A DNA stretch of 64,000 bases from Onchidella celtica (GCA_963931925.1 OZ007579.1:40126033-40190032); one strand, 5' to 3'; numbered from the stretch's first letter, positions 13,401 to 22,097 are shown. The notes: generated by a model from the sequence alone, not told the origin. Numbers and translations are program-made.

Positions 13401-16400
13401 TGACGAAAGGCGGCAGTCTCGGCGGAAAGCCAAAGAAGACGAAAACGGCAGCACCAAGCGCTCTGAAACGGGTAGGGAAGTTTTTTGTTTTTTTTTACAT
13501 ATTCTCGGCTTTTGGGCAAAACTGCCGAAAGGGTTCCGAAACGAAACCGGACCCAGTGTGTCTGGGTTCTAAGTCTTCCTGAAGGCTAAAATTTTACTGA
13601 CTTTACGATGTTCTTGTTGAAGTACATAAATAAAAAAATAGTTTGGTTGGTGTTTCTATCATAGGTGACAAATTTCCGCCGGGCTTTTCTTGGAAAACAT
13701 CTCTAATAAAGTAACGTGAATTTCGAAGACTCTCTGTTTTGGAAACTCGACCTCCATATTTGTTCAGTTTTTCTGCGGCATCCAGGTAAGAATTTATTAG
13801 TACTTTTCACATATCCCCACCCTTCTTGTCCTGTTCCCAGATGACGCCGATGTCCACCGACTGATCAAAAACGTCACATTTACCATCAAACGCCACGGCG
13901 TGGAGCCTGAGGTACAGAAAGCAGCTGTCGCTGTCCTGCGACCATATCATAAACTGGGTAGGTTTCGAAACTTGGTAAGCTTGTTTTAACCAGTGTAAAC
14001 TTGGTGCCAAGTATTGGTTAGGATTCAGAATGGTTCAATACAGTTTTCAGATATCACATGACATGATTCTCTGAGTTGTGAGTGTCTCTCCATAAGTTTG
14101 TTTTTACAGTCATGCTGAGGTCTATGTTGTACAAAAAATATTCCCTATTGGTCTTAATGATAATTATGGAACTGGATTTAAAAATTTAAAAAATGAGGAG
14201 GGGGGGGGGGCTGTAAAGAAAGAAAAAAGGGAAAGAAGATCAGAGACATTCAGGTAGAGGCAACAGTGAGAAAATCAGGAATGGCAGAGAAAGACAAGAT
14301 TTTGTTTGGGTAAGGGGAAAGGGGAGGGGGTGGGACTATAGATATTGAAATAGAGAAAAAGAGAGAAAATGTGAAAGAAACAACCCCACGCTATCACAAT
14401 ATGAAGAAACATTGGCAATCAAATCTTATCTATAACTTTAACAATCAATACTAACATACAGTATTAATAACAAACACCATCCGCAAGCACTATTGGCAAA
14501 CAACTCTTACGAACACATTTCGTCATGCTCATATATAAGTAAATTACACAAACCCGGTCAGACACCTTGCATTCTTTGTCATTATCAACTCCGCGAAGCT
14601 GGGTTACATAGTTTGAAGTGAATAGGAACCCTTTAAGAAAGAAAGCTAATCTATACAAGGCGGGAAACTAAACTGTTGAAGTCTAAAAATGAGACGGATA
14701 ATAGATCTTATCTAATGGTTTTTCCACAATGTGAATTGTGTTTCTAGTTCTAACACCTTTGACCGCTTACCGTGAAAGTTTTTGTTTTTTTTCTTGATCC
14801 CTCCTGCAAAGAAACGAAAAACATGTCGCTCATCCTCGAAAATGGCATTATGCCTGCGGATCCATGAAAAGATTATTTTCTGGCGTGGACCCGCAGCGCG
14901 CATCTTGTCCATTCTGAAGGAGTCCGAAATCTACCAGCTGATTTTATAGATTTTGATCATAATTATTTACAAAATTCGCATTATAGATAGATATACTTTA
15001 CAGTACGGGCCTTTTCCCGCTGGATTTTTAGTTTCACTTTTATTTGACCTTACTGGCATGAATCTGAAGTTGAAAACTAACCTAAAGTAGGATAGAGAAA
15101 AAAACCGTGAAAGGTGCAAAGTGGCCGTTCTCATGCCTCTGCGCCGTTATACTCAAACTCAGACTTAAAACTCAAGAGTTCAGTCGTAACAGGCAGTTTC
15201 CAAACACTGAAAGGAAACATTGCTCACAGATGTGAATGAGAGGGGAATACTTTAATGGCAAGGATAATTCTGTAACTCTCTATGTATACACACACAATCA
15301 GGATACCTGCAGCAACACGGATTCTTCAAACGCTTTCCTGTCTTGTGAGATGATCCCAAAATTTCAGGCCAGGTACACTTTAATTTAACTCTGCTACATC
15401 TGGTGTAGAACCGGCTACGGACAAAGCTGCTTAATGAGCATTTTCTTTTTATAGATTTCTTAGGCTTGCACGCATGGTTTAAGCAGTTTCTTCAGCACTG
15501 TATTATTTGCTTTTATTATATATCTAAGTCGTCCACGCGAATGCGTTGACATCATACTATAATTAATTGAGCCAGAGGGTAAAGCTGTAATCAGCTAAAA
15601 CCTGACGACTGGGCCATAAAAAATTATGAAACCTGGTGTACGATCTTGCTTTTTGGCGATGACTTGCGTGGACTCATTCATTTCGGGCAAAAATCAGTCT
15701 TTGATTTATTTTTTTTATCCGATTTTTCTGAGCCGCAAAAATAGAGAGATGCATTTTCGTCGAGTAGAATAAAAAAACATGATCAGAAATTTCGTCCTTG
15801 ACCTCTCTTTACACAATGGTGGTGGAATTTCGACGTAGTCACATCTGTGTATTTGTACGCAAGTTCTATTAGTCTTTGGAGCGATTCCAAATGCTGCTTT
15901 TAATGTAGCCTAGATCTAGATACTAAAGTTGGGCTTCCTTCGTAGAATCTAAAAGATTTATCTTGCGCGGAGCTGCTAGTTTGTTTAAGGTTAGCAGCGC
16001 ACGATGTTAAGTCTGTTTTACGATGATTTTGACTGAGACTTGAATTTGCCTTAACTCAGCTAGCGAGACAGGCTTGTTTCAGACTCACTTGTGTGTCAGA
16101 TCTCAGTTAACTACACGGTTCTTTGAAGCCATGCCATTTACCATTGCGTAACCTCTGGGACAGCTACCTGGAACATAAACAGCTATTCTGGTGGTTACTG
16201 ATAAGCTAGCAGTACATGAATACCAATTTTTGTCCAATGAGAACATTTTTCGGGATTCTCGAGTGTAGAGTTGCCAAGTTGGATGTAAGTGTTTCCACTA
16301 GCATACGATTTGGTAGACCTGTTTATAGCTATTAGTTTGTGTTACGGTGTGACCGGGAACTTAGCGTGCAAACTTCACCATTTCAGTAGGATTTTTTTGT

Positions 16401-18038
16401 TTTCAATTTGTAAATTAGTCTTCTCTTTGTTTGCCTGTATGGTTTTGTGTATGTACATGTATGTCTGCCTGCACGAGGGCGTGCTTACCCGAGAGAGTGC
16501 ATGCTTTGTTTTATTTTTAAATTTCATTTTAATGGTCTATTTTCTGCGAGTTGCACGGAATGGCTTCATGTACAATTGCACACACGTTTTAGAAAAGCAC
16601 TTTGTCAAAAATCACTGTTCAAGACTGAGTAATGTCCTTGTTTGCTGCACCAGCTTTAGACAAACTTGTGAGGGAATGAGACAGAGATGTGAGTTTGTGT
16701 CTAAATCACTTCCATTAAGGCTTACAGCGCAGTGACTCAAGACTGTATCGTCTTTGGTTTTAGCAGAGATTTTGTATTTATAGAGAGAACTCACTTCCGC
16801 CAAATCGCGAAACTCGGTCACGGCGGTATCAAGAATTGGAAGGGGCCGCCTCTGCTATAGAGAGTGTGCCATTCTACTATTTTTGGGCTGGTTGAAAGCA
16901 ATTAGAGCCATCCATAAGCTCTCCCAGTGGAACGGAGAAGCGGACAGCGTTTACCGTCGTGACCTACTTTCTGCTCCATGCTAACAATGGTTTCGCGGGG
17001 ACTCCCATGTCTCGCAGTGCAAATCGACCAATAGTGATTCCTTTCTATACAGTGTTATACTCTTTGGTTTTAGTCAGCTGACACAAGGAGTGATCTGTCG
17101 CACTGAGTCGAAAGAGACCCAAAAACAGACTTGACTTACCCTAATTTCCCATCATGCATTTGTTTGTTGTTTTGTTGTTTTTTTTTTGCTTTGCAATGCC
17201 GCACAGTCGAGGAAGATAATGACAATAATTTGCGGTCCAGCCTATACTAGCGTTAGGAACTCGGGCAGTAATGTTGTTGGGTTATTACTTTTTATTACTA
17301 TGTTCTGTGCCCGTGTCCTGCAGGTTACGCTTGACCGCAAGTTGTATAATGTGACGTGAGAGACTGGAGAAAGAGTGAGAAATTCCTACACGGGTCACTT
17401 TTCTGAATCACACACATAAGAATACTCAACTTCACATGTGTATTACTTGTATGATCAGTAGTATTTTGTGGAGCTCTGGGGGAGGGGTACATGAGTGGTG
17501 GTCTTGATGGGAATAAATATCTTAGGGAACGAGAGAGGGAGAAAGAGAAAGGGAGAGATAGACAGAGACACGGTGAGATGGACGAAGACACACTGAGAGA
17601 GGGACAGAGAAAAAGAGAGAGAGAGCGGAAGAGAGACAGTGAAAGAGAAAGAGAGAGGGGGAAGAAGAGAGACCGGGAAAGAGAAAGAGGGGGAGGGGGG
17701 GGGTGAGAGAGACCGGGAAAGGTAAAGAGAGAGAGAGAGAAAACAGTATCTGCAGCAGAGATAGTTATCCTTTAAATCATTCGATTTTCAAGTATTCATG
17801 AATACATTTGGCGGTTTTATCGAGCTCTTCCTTCCATCCTATATGAATAATAAAAAAAATAAAGGATGGGTAAAAAAAAAAAGGAAGTGCTGGCAATACC
17901 AGGTAGGTCGATTATCGATATCCTGACGGTGAACAGTGAGTAAACAATCACAGGTGATGCATGTCAGAAACTGATCGAAAGTACTTGGTCATTGGCCGTG
18001 TTAGCTATCTACATTTATTGGCAGATTTTAACTTACAT

Positions 18039-18116
<78 letters not shown>

Positions 18117-18272
18117 CATGTCTATGTCCGTCTGTCTTTCTCTTTCTCTCTCTCTCTTTCTCTTTCCCTCTCTGTTTGTGTGTCTGGCTGTCTGTCTTTC
18201 TCCTCTCTAGCTTTACTCCCCCCCTCTCTCTGTCTCTCTCTCTCTGTCTCTCTCTCTGTCTCTCTGTCTCTC

Positions 18273-18327
<55 letters not shown>

Positions 18328-18463
18328 AACAACAGTCACAATCTTCCATACAGCTTCATCCTTCTCTTTCTTTTCCACAGGAAAATTCTCCGACGTCCTT
18401 GACATCTCTCTCAACACTCCAACGTTGAAGGTGAAGAATTTCCACTGGGACAATATCAAATGA
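1355..18463 (+). CDS. Armadillo/HEAT-like repeat protein, C-terminal eight exons
   Basis: Joined exons are 1355-1486, 2302-2424, 3394-3519, 10257-10391, 11513-11641, 12248-12376, 13841-13957 and 18381-18463, giving 323 codons plus a split first codon. All introns are phase 1 with GT-AG ends. Each internal exon encodes a 39-45 residue unit with the same plan: a polar start, a short amphipathic helix, a G-x-x-x-I/V-L core, then a second helix rich in Cys, Ala, Val and Leu. That is the layout of armadillo/HEAT solenoid repeats, which usually act as protein-binding scaffolds. The N-terminal part lies left of the window. A kinase-plus-ARM protein such as the STKLD1 type, or an LRRK-type ARM domain, are candidates only; no kinase motif is visible here. 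The mean intron is over 2 kb. Confidence 0.75.
1487..2301 (+). other. Intron of ARM gene (G-run-rich 5' end)
   Basis: The first 75 bases hold runs of G of 3 to 10 bases. The rest is AT-rich and contains no gene or recognisable repeat. It ends in a TTTCAG acceptor. Confidence 0.6.
2302..2424 (+). CDS. ARM gene exon b (repeat unit)
   Basis: The acceptor is AATTTCAG and the donor is ACAG|GTATGG. Forty-one codons begin DLKEEEATLIDKTLMGILSS and continue NNPDVTLYVCQAIENLVRT. 'Asn-Pro-Asp-Val' in the loop followed by a helix with a conserved 'AIENLV' is typical of ARM/HEAT repeats. Confidence 0.78.
2425..3393 (+). other. Intron of ARM gene
   Basis: About 970 bases of AT-rich DNA with no gene seen. 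A pyrimidine tract (TCTCTCTCTCCAG) leads into the next exon. Confidence 0.6.
3394..3519 (+). CDS. ARM gene exon c (repeat unit)
   Basis: The acceptor is CTCTCCAG and the donor is CTTT|GTAAGTC. Forty-two codons include GTFMKENRLGVILSAMNSF and then DNSHIHRCCCKVIAVVAL. This is the clearest single ARM-like unit. Its G-V-I-L-x-A-M core aligns by eye with the G-I-L-S-S-I core of the preceding exon. Confidence 0.78.
3590..3864. repeat. Tandem duplication, about 137 bp x 2
   Basis: Two near-identical units start at about 3590 and 3728. Each begins CTAATTC-TAACCC and contains GAATGCCATTGCACTTAGAC and TCTGCACTAAGCG. They differ mainly in the length of an internal poly-G run (about 5+6 G in the first, about 15 G in the second). 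Confidence 0.85.
4552..5030 (+). mobile_element. tRNA-derived SINE, tail type A
   Basis: The head is tRNA-like, with A-box-like TGGTCTAGAGGC, the segment AAGGTGCTCACCTCTCA and the B box GGGTTCAAAACCC. A conserved body follows (GGGATTTTTCTCATATTTTC, TCTTCTCGGATAAGGA). After a C-rich/A-rich junction the 3' tail reads TTATAACTGGGCTGCAATGG ... CAAATGGGATTAAAGAGTC and ends in ATACAA repeats. Such a tail is normally shared with a partner LINE. The element sits in the sense strand of an ARM-gene intron. It has no coding meaning, although open frames cross it. Confidence 0.8.
5409..5506 (+). pseudogene. Possible decayed ARM-repeat exon
   Basis: After a pyrimidine-rich tract and GTGGAG, one frame reads VTLFTMKEFVLSVTAM, close in pattern to exon c (GTFMKENRLGVILSAM). 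A second frame reads CYATFEAVHNTKD, which fits the second helix of an ARM unit. Reading from one into the other needs a frameshift. The segment is about 98 nt where intact exons are 117-135 nt, and its end (GACG|GTCGAT) is a poor donor. It is inferred to be a broken exon or chance similarity. Confidence 0.25.
5575..6265 (-). repeat. Dispersed repeat family R1 copy, split by a MITE
   Basis: On the minus strand the flanks of the MITE read GAGTTTGGAGACAGCACGTA and then GCATCCGCACTGTGCTGGAC ... ACAGAACATAACAGAAGGC. This matches the order of motifs in the units at 45340-46020 (GAGTTTGAGTTTG, then a GTCGACCCGATATCGGTCC block, then AACACAGAATGATAGGACAG). The identity is partial and was judged by eye. 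Confidence 0.45.
5688..6234. mobile_element. hAT-type MITE with 8-bp target duplication
   Basis: The 547-bp element starts CAGGGTTGCCAAC and ends with its exact reverse complement GTTGGCAACCCTG. It is flanked on both sides by the direct repeat TCTACGTG (5680-5687 and 6235-6242). CAGGG termini with an 8-bp duplication are the signature of the hAT superfamily. No transposase is encoded, so it is non-autonomous. Subterminal CGCTA/AGTCGC motifs recur inward from both ends. Confidence 0.9.
6541..6870 (+). repeat. Dispersed repeat R2 copy
   Basis: The block CACTAGCTGGGTTGCTCGGC ... GGGATAAATCG ... TTTATTAGTTTCAGTTC matches the reverse complement of 52549-52617, which has CCCGGGCAACGCTGGGCCCAG and AACTGAAACTAATAAAC. 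The similarity is strongest over about 70 bases and fades inward. The class of element is not recognised. Confidence 0.45.
7111..7392 (-). repeat. Dispersed repeat R3 copy 1
   Basis: The segment contains GAACGCGGAAGTTTGGTTCC, AAGAAATTAATACATGTA, AGAAATTTCTACTGCAGATA and a central hairpin-like pair GGAATTTCCCGAG / CTCGGGAAATTCC. The same order in reverse complement is found at 12671-12893, so the two copies lie in opposite orientations in different introns of one gene. Its end TTAATCTATTAGTCTGTGG is also conserved. Confidence 0.75.
7526..7888 (-). mobile_element. tRNA-derived SINE, tail type B
   Basis: Minus-strand copy. The tRNA-like head lies at the right end (GGTTCGAATTCC-type B box near 7830, A box near 7870) and the body carries TTATCCGAGAAGACTAG. 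The tail ends at the left with the complement of GGCAGCGGAACCTCCTAAAA, preceded by AGGTGTAAATGCCAATG. This tail is unrelated to that of the copy at 4552, although the head and body are the same. Confidence 0.8.
8190..8634. repeat. Minisatellite, 37-38 bp x 12
   Basis: Twelve successive units follow the pattern TTTGAATSAACTCRGGGTTT followed by TRCAAACTAAACRAAAC. Some units are one base longer because of AAACTC in place of AACTC. The two end units are the most diverged (ACGCACAGC, ACGCCATG), as usual for array edges. Confidence 0.92.
8942..9027. repeat. Poly-G and GA-rich tract
   Basis: Runs of about 16 and 10 G are separated by purine-only sequence. No coding content is seen. Confidence 0.8.
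9197..9340. repeat. Minisatellite, 26 bp x about 5
   Basis: The unit is GTTTGCAAGACTTTCAAAGT followed by GTCCAG, repeated about five times with one C-to-G change. The open frame through it is a by-product of the period. Confidence 0.9.
10257..10391 (+). CDS. ARM gene exon d (repeat unit)
   Basis: The acceptor is CTACTTTCAG and the donor is AATAA|GTGAGT. Forty-five codons encode VDSKKRLITETTLKSVLKSM and then PMDVELQIICCGTISCIVEK. Joined to exon c the split codon becomes TAT. The phase fits, so no missing exon is required, but the 6.7-kb intron could hide one. Confidence 0.78.
10580..10870 (+). repeat. Dispersed repeat Q, copy 1 (uninterrupted)
   Basis: It contains TTGTTCCAACTCCACTTTTT, TTGCGGCTTTAGTATTA, GGAATAAATCGGTACTGTGA and TATACCTCTTCTACATACTA. 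The same order occurs at 47372-47640 and, interrupted by two transposons, at 49868-50247. This copy therefore gives empty-site evidence for those insertions. Confidence 0.75.
11265..11350 (+). repeat. tRNA-like remnant
   Basis: GAGTAGTCGAACGGTTAAGC resembles the A-box region of class II (Leu/Ser) tRNAs. GGGGTCGATCC about 50 bases later resembles a B box. The intervening stems do not pair convincingly, so this is more likely a SINE head or tRNA pseudogene than a working tRNA. Confidence 0.35.
11513..11641 (+). CDS. ARM gene exon e (repeat unit)
   Basis: The acceptor is TTTCCCCAG and the donor is ATTG|GTGAGT. Forty-three codons encode ILKHELIGQGGISLISKSVQ and then STESRLAVVALMALGHVIPI. The last 55 bases plus the donor have been copied several times into the following intron. 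Confidence 0.8.
11706..11990 (+). repeat. Exon-derived duplicates of exon e and its splice donor
   Basis: Segments starting at about 11706, 11792, 11858 and 11943 repeat the exon end GAGTCCAGGTTGGC ... CTTGATGGCGCTAGGTCATG ... CATACCTATTGG. The copies at 11706 and 11858 are nearly full-length and keep the reading frame; those at 11792 and 11943 are shortened. Poly-G spacers separate them. The bases after the junction are GTGAGT only in the true exon. The copies have GTTGGT or GTGTGT at the same place. Confidence 0.9.
12000..12180. repeat. Degenerate (GGATGAATGG)-type simple repeat
   Basis: An imperfect run of GGATGGATGA, GTTGAGTGGATGAG and similar blocks of the GGAT/GAAT type. It shares its 4-base core with the CATC arrays further right, on the complementary strand. 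Confidence 0.6.
12248..12376 (+). CDS. ARM gene exon f (repeat unit)
   Basis: The acceptor is TGTTTCAG and the donor is GATG|GTAAGT. Forty-three codons include YPSESKMAFDTILQCMANF and then ENKELQISACKALRLCEL. 'P-E-N-x-E-L-Q-x-x-A-C-K-A-L' is the most family-like loop-plus-helix in the gene. Confidence 0.82.
12377..13840 (+). other. Intron of ARM gene
   Basis: It contains the inverted copy of repeat R3 and otherwise AT-rich DNA. An open frame at 13267-13572 has no splice context or recognisable domain and is not called a gene. Confidence 0.55.
12671..12893 (+). repeat. Dispersed repeat R3 copy 2 (opposite orientation)
   Basis: Reverse-complement relative of 7111-7392. It shares CCACAGACTAATAAATTAAC, TTTTTTACGGAATTTCCCGA, ATCTGCAGTAGAAATTTC and GGAACCAAACTTCCGCGTTC. 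Confidence 0.75.
13841..13957 (+). CDS. ARM gene exon g (repeat unit)
   Basis: The acceptor is CTGTTCCCAG and the donor is CTGG|GTAGGT. Thirty-nine codons encode DADVHRLIKNVTFTIKRHG and then EPEVQKAAVAVLRPYHKL. This is the shortest full repeat and probably caps the solenoid. Confidence 0.78.
17526..17745. repeat. GA-rich purine tract
   Basis: Mostly GAGA/GGGA/AAGA with few pyrimidines, including a short G run near 17695. The open frame made of Arg/Glu is a by-product. Confidence 0.9.
18033..18328. repeat. (TC)n microsatellite and pyrimidine tract
   Basis: About 39 uninterrupted TC units from 18035 to 18112 are followed by imperfect CTGT/CTTT/CTCC sequence to 18328. The tract ends 52 bases before the terminal exon acceptor, so it lies in the branch-point and polypyrimidine neighbourhood. 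Confidence 0.95.
18381..18463 (+). CDS. ARM gene terminal exon with stop
   Basis: The acceptor is TTTTCCACAG. The exon encodes KFSDVLDISLNTPTLKVKNF and then HWDNIK followed by TGA at 18461. The split codon G|GA gives Gly. It adds a short non-repeat tail to the protein. Confidence 0.72.
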
Positions 18464-18654
18464 TGACAATGCCGTCATTAATGATGTAATATAAATTTTG
18501 TATTGGCTCTTTAGCTCTCAGAATGTGAAGATTTTGTATTTCCTTGAATGTTTTTGTGTGACAGTGATAAATATGGCTGTTGTTATTAGTACGTACGTAC
18601 CCCAAAGCGTTTTGCCCTAGGGCAGCGTACGTATACGTACCTATTCCTAAATGT

Positions 18655-18660
18655 AATAAA
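18655..18660 (+). terminator. Poly(A) signal AATAAA of the ARM gene
   Basis: Canonical AATAAA 192 bases after the stop codon. It is followed within 25 bases by TGTGGGGT, a plausible GU-rich downstream element. A variant ATATAAA lies nearer, at about 18488. Confidence 0.6.
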
Positions 18661-19217
18661 AACCACAGAAAAACTGTGGGGTCGCAGCAGGGCTATAAGC
18701 AAAGTCAAAATTGGGCAAAAAGAAAAAGTTGTATGTAGCGAAATCTTGTGTGAGAAATAAAACCCAAACGATACAAAGCAAACTGAAGAGAAGACAGAAA
18801 ATGTTCAAATTTTCGGCTTTCGCCTTTATCAAGAAAAAAAATGGAACAGAGAAAACAATTGAACCTAGTCAGATAAACCCATAAAAATGTATAACTATCA
18901 AAATAAAAGGAACAGAGAAGCACAATACAGCACAAAGAGGTATGCACCTATCCCTAACTCTGTCCTTATCCTTAACCCTAAATTGTATCGAATCCCTTAA
19001 CCCTGCCCTTTACCCTTTCAACCATAAAACATGAAGAAAACAAAAAGAAAATCTGAAAAAAATAATTAATTCAGGCTGTTGTGGAGGAGCTCTCTAGCTG
19101 TGGATCACAAACGGCTTTAAAATGCGTACCACTAGCGCTAAAACCTGGAGGACATAGTACGCAGTTGTAACAACATTCGATAAGTATTTCCGTGAGCTAC
19201 GAATCCAATGAGACACA
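18661..19217. other. Intergenic DNA after ARM gene
   Basis: AT-rich, with a short C-T-A-A-C-C-C-type stretch near 18955-19020 and no gene. The block around 18670-18760 (GGCAAAAAGAAAAAGTTGTA) recalls short stretches near 9800 and 52985, but the match is weak. Confidence 0.5.
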
Positions 19218-19226
19218 TTTTGAAAA

Positions 19227-19380
19227 GGCAGTTGCTACGTTTACGGCAGATTACGCTCATACCCCAATAGAAAAAACAAAAAAACAAAGAAAGGAAGCGC
19301 TGCTGTACGAACGGGAGTAAAGCCAAATAAACAAAAATGGTGAGTTGTGTTCACCGGCTGCCGTAAACGTAGCCACTGTG
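19227..19380 (-). mobile_element. MITE family M9, copy A, 9-bp target duplication
   Basis: The 154-bp element has terminal inverted repeats GGCAGTTGCTACGTTTACGG (left) and CACAGTGGCTACGTTTACGG (right, reverse complement). It is flanked by the 9-bp direct repeat TTTTGAAAA at 19218-19226 and 19381-19389. A 9-bp duplication fits Mutator-like elements better than hAT elements. No coding capacity. Confidence 0.88.
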
Positions 19381-19389
19381 TTTTGAAAA

Positions 19390-20514
19390 CACTGTCTGGC
19401 TGCCGTCTGTCTTTGTAAGATGGTAGAAAGAGGTGAATTTGAGAACCTTTGTTTCAAAATGAAACTTTTCTCTCGCATTTTATGCAAAGAATTTAATTTA
19501 TTTAGTGGAAATGTTTCAAATATTATGAAGTCAATGAGATTTTTGTTTGACACACCTTCTGGGCGCCGCCTGCCCTCATACGTGTGTGAAACCCGCGAAT
19601 ATTGGAAATTTTGCTTCAAAATTATACTTTCCCTTTGGACCTTAGGTAAAGAATTCTATGTATTTAGCAAAAAAATATTTCCACAGGTTGTGAATTCTAT
19701 GAGGTTTTTGTTTTTTTTTCTTTTTTTGTTGTTGTTGTTGTTGATTATTTTGGATATTGTCTGTCCCTGTGTCCTCACTGTGTAAAACTCGTGAATTTGG
19801 GGAATGTTGTTTGCAAACTATACTTTTCTTTAGGACCTTACACGAAGAAATCAATGTGTTTAGTCAAAAAAATGTTCACAAGTTATGAATCCTGTGAGAT
19901 TGTTATTATATATATTATATTTTTTTTTTTACAATTTGGATGTATTGTCTGTCCTCTTGTCCTCATACGGCTGTATGAAAGCCGTGGATTTAGGCACTTT
20001 TTGTTTTCAAAATTATTGGTTGTTGATGGGGGGGAGAGGGAGGGTTGACGTAGTATTTGACACAGTAAGCTATGAACAGTGAAAAAAACTGAATATTTTC
20101 TCTGCCAGGTTTTGTAACTGAACTTTGTTCTCCTAACACCAGCCAGATTATATAAATTATCTTCAATGTTACGCCAAGACATCAATGTGTTTAGTGAAAA
20201 TATTTCCATAGCAATCATACGGTATCTATTGACTTTTTGAAAAAAAAACTACATCATTGATAGTATCTGTACTAATAAAAACTGTATGAAAGCCGTGAAT
20301 CTTAGAATGTTTGTTTCAAAGCTGTATTATTTTCATCGACCATACGCAATGAAATCTATAGTTTTTTAAAATCTATTTTAATCTTTTTTTTTATTTATTT
20401 ATTTATATATTTTTTAATCTATTATGCATTTTTCATGTTTCAAGGCAAGCCGAAATTGCTGGTCTGCAGTCTTGTGTTTACATGAGTATCGTAATTAAAA
20501 TGGAGCTAGAGAAT
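19390..20514. other. Intergenic AT-rich DNA with a diffuse repeat
   Basis: Loose repeats of about 200-300 bases recur (TTTCTTTAGGACCTTA or TTTCCCTTTGGACCTTAGG, then GAAATC/GAATT, then GTTTAGT-AAAAA, then CACA/CATAGGTTGTGAAT), near 19500, 19640, 19820 and 20170. No gene seen. Confidence 0.45.
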
Positions 20515-20518
20515 GAAA

Positions 20519-20940
20519 ATTTGTATTTGTAGTTTGTATACTTCTCTAATCCCATTTGGGAAATTTTGCATAAGTGTCATTGTAGCCCAGTTACAACTGG
20601 TGCACACACATCGTCGCCACAGTGCAGCGCCAGTAGGATTTTTTTTTGGGGGGGGGGGGTGTGAGGGGCGGGCACGTGGCGATGGGAGGAGGGAGGCGGA
20701 AGAGGGCGGAGTGGTAGTGATAGTTTTTATTTTTATTTTGCTGTCGGCCTGTTCGGCCTGCTCTTCTCGATTTCCAACTGCCAAGGTGTCCTTAACGCGT
20801 GCTACCAGCACACAGGCCTTCCGAGTTTTTCTTCCCTTATCCAAGAAGACTAGGTGTTCGATCCTGTCCGCCCCACAGGATCAGGGACAGGAAAATATGA
20901 GAAAAATCCCGAAAATTCCAACATGCCTGCACTGACTGGG
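20519..20940 (-). mobile_element. SINE, tail type A, 5'-truncated
   Basis: Minus-strand copy with the type A tail at its left end (complement of CAGTTGTAACTGGGCTACAA and CCCAAATGGGATTAGAGAAG). The conserved body reaches CATGCCTGCACTGACTGGGA, where it stops. The tRNA head with A and B boxes is missing, so it should be transcriptionally dead from its own promoter. Confidence 0.75.
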
Positions 20941-21260
20941 ATATGAGTATCTAAAACTGTGTGACTACATGACAAACAATAATAATTATGAAATCTTTGT
21001 GTACTACCGCTAGTTCTGACGATGGGCGCATCCATTGTTTGGACAAACTTCAATCTTACTCTGAATATTGTTTATTTACGTTCCTTTTTTTTTCTGTGTT
21101 TTCATGTATGGAAATGGAAACGGCAACACCTTTCAGGTAGTGAAGTAGAAAGCATGTTTTCATGTGTACGGAGATGTTTTTTTACTGCTTGATGGCTATT
21201 TGAAGTTTCCGTTTGCCATAGCCGTTTCCGTACCAGGAAAACAACTTTATTTTGACCAGT

Positions 21261-21503
21261 TTAACTCTTTGCGTGCCAATCACCAGTATTTCGGTTCTTC
21301 CGCTGGTCATGTTTGTGCCAATCACCGATGTATCAGTGCACGAGAATGCTGGACTATTTTTTTTTTTTTTGGAAGAAAGAAGGTTGACTTTCTTTTAATA
21401 GATGTCGCTGTAGTTAGTCTTCATTCATCTCCCCCCCCCCCCCCCACTATTTTCTTCCTGTATTGGCAAACGTGAGAAAAATTCATGGCACACAAAGAGT
21501 TAA
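21261..21503. mobile_element. piggyBac-like MITE with TTAA ends
   Basis: The 243-bp element is bounded by TTAA on both sides, with inverted termini TTAACTCTTTGCGTGCCA and the complement of TGGCACACAAAGAGTTAA (one mismatch). Duplication of exactly TTAA is the piggyBac signature. The segment GCCAATCACCRRTRTNTC is repeated inside near the left end. Poly-T and poly-C runs fill the centre. Confidence 0.75.
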
Positions 21504-22080
21504 GAGGTCACGGAAACAGCTTTATCTATTTATCTTTTACTTTCTGTCATTTTGAGAATCATTCCTATTACAGATCTTTCATCATGTTTAATATTAGGTT
21601 ACAAAACGTTTTGACAGTTTTGTGTCAAAGTTCATGCTGCATGTAAATTGATGACGTATCACTGATACATAACACAAATGCATATCTTTGACCCTTGTAC
21701 AGGTAAAACAACGAATTTGAACTGTATTATATTGAAATGTTCACCTGTAAATAGTATTGAAAACGAGCACACTGAGTGTAAACAACATAGAATGCTTTAG
21801 CACTTCTCTACGTAGCCTATTTGTGTTTGCGTGAGAACTGAGAGAGAGAGAAATGGTAACTGTGAAAGATAAGAGGAATCGCGGAGAAGAAAAAGCGAAT
21901 TTATGAGTAAAAGAGACGGACGTGGGGAAAATGAGAGTTAGGGCAAATTTAAAAATGATAATCATCATAAAAACTGGGAGTACGGCGAACGGGGGGAGGG
22001 TGGGGGCGATGGCTGGGAGGGAATTGCTGAGTTGTTCTTAAAGAATAGTCCCTTTGTATCAGCTGCCTCATTTTCGTCTT
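21504..22080. other. Intergenic DNA, no feature seen
   Basis: AT-rich sequence without a recognisable gene or repeat. A poly-A/T-poor stretch near 21980-22015 is G-rich. Confidence 0.5.
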
Positions 22081-22097
22081 GATGTCTAATTGGTTGA

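Larger units (their letters stand above)
13958..18380 (+). other. Last intron of ARM gene (4.4 kb)
   Basis: No gene seen. There is a stretch near 15980-16110 (AGACTTGAATTTGCCTTAAC, CAGCTAGCGAGACAG) related to the dispersed repeat around 42295 and 62822. The right end is a long purine tract followed by a (TC)n tract directly before the terminal exon. Confidence 0.55.

Noticed and set aside
13267..13572. Hypothetical protein of about 100 residues
   Set aside because: It lies within an intron and has no splice signals in phase, no domain and no codon pattern like the ARM exons.
20513..20935. 140-codon frame with CSACSSRFPTAKVSLTRATS, seen also near 7640, 23160 and 42640
   Set aside because: The same peptide recurs because the frames run through copies of one SINE. 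It is not a gene family.
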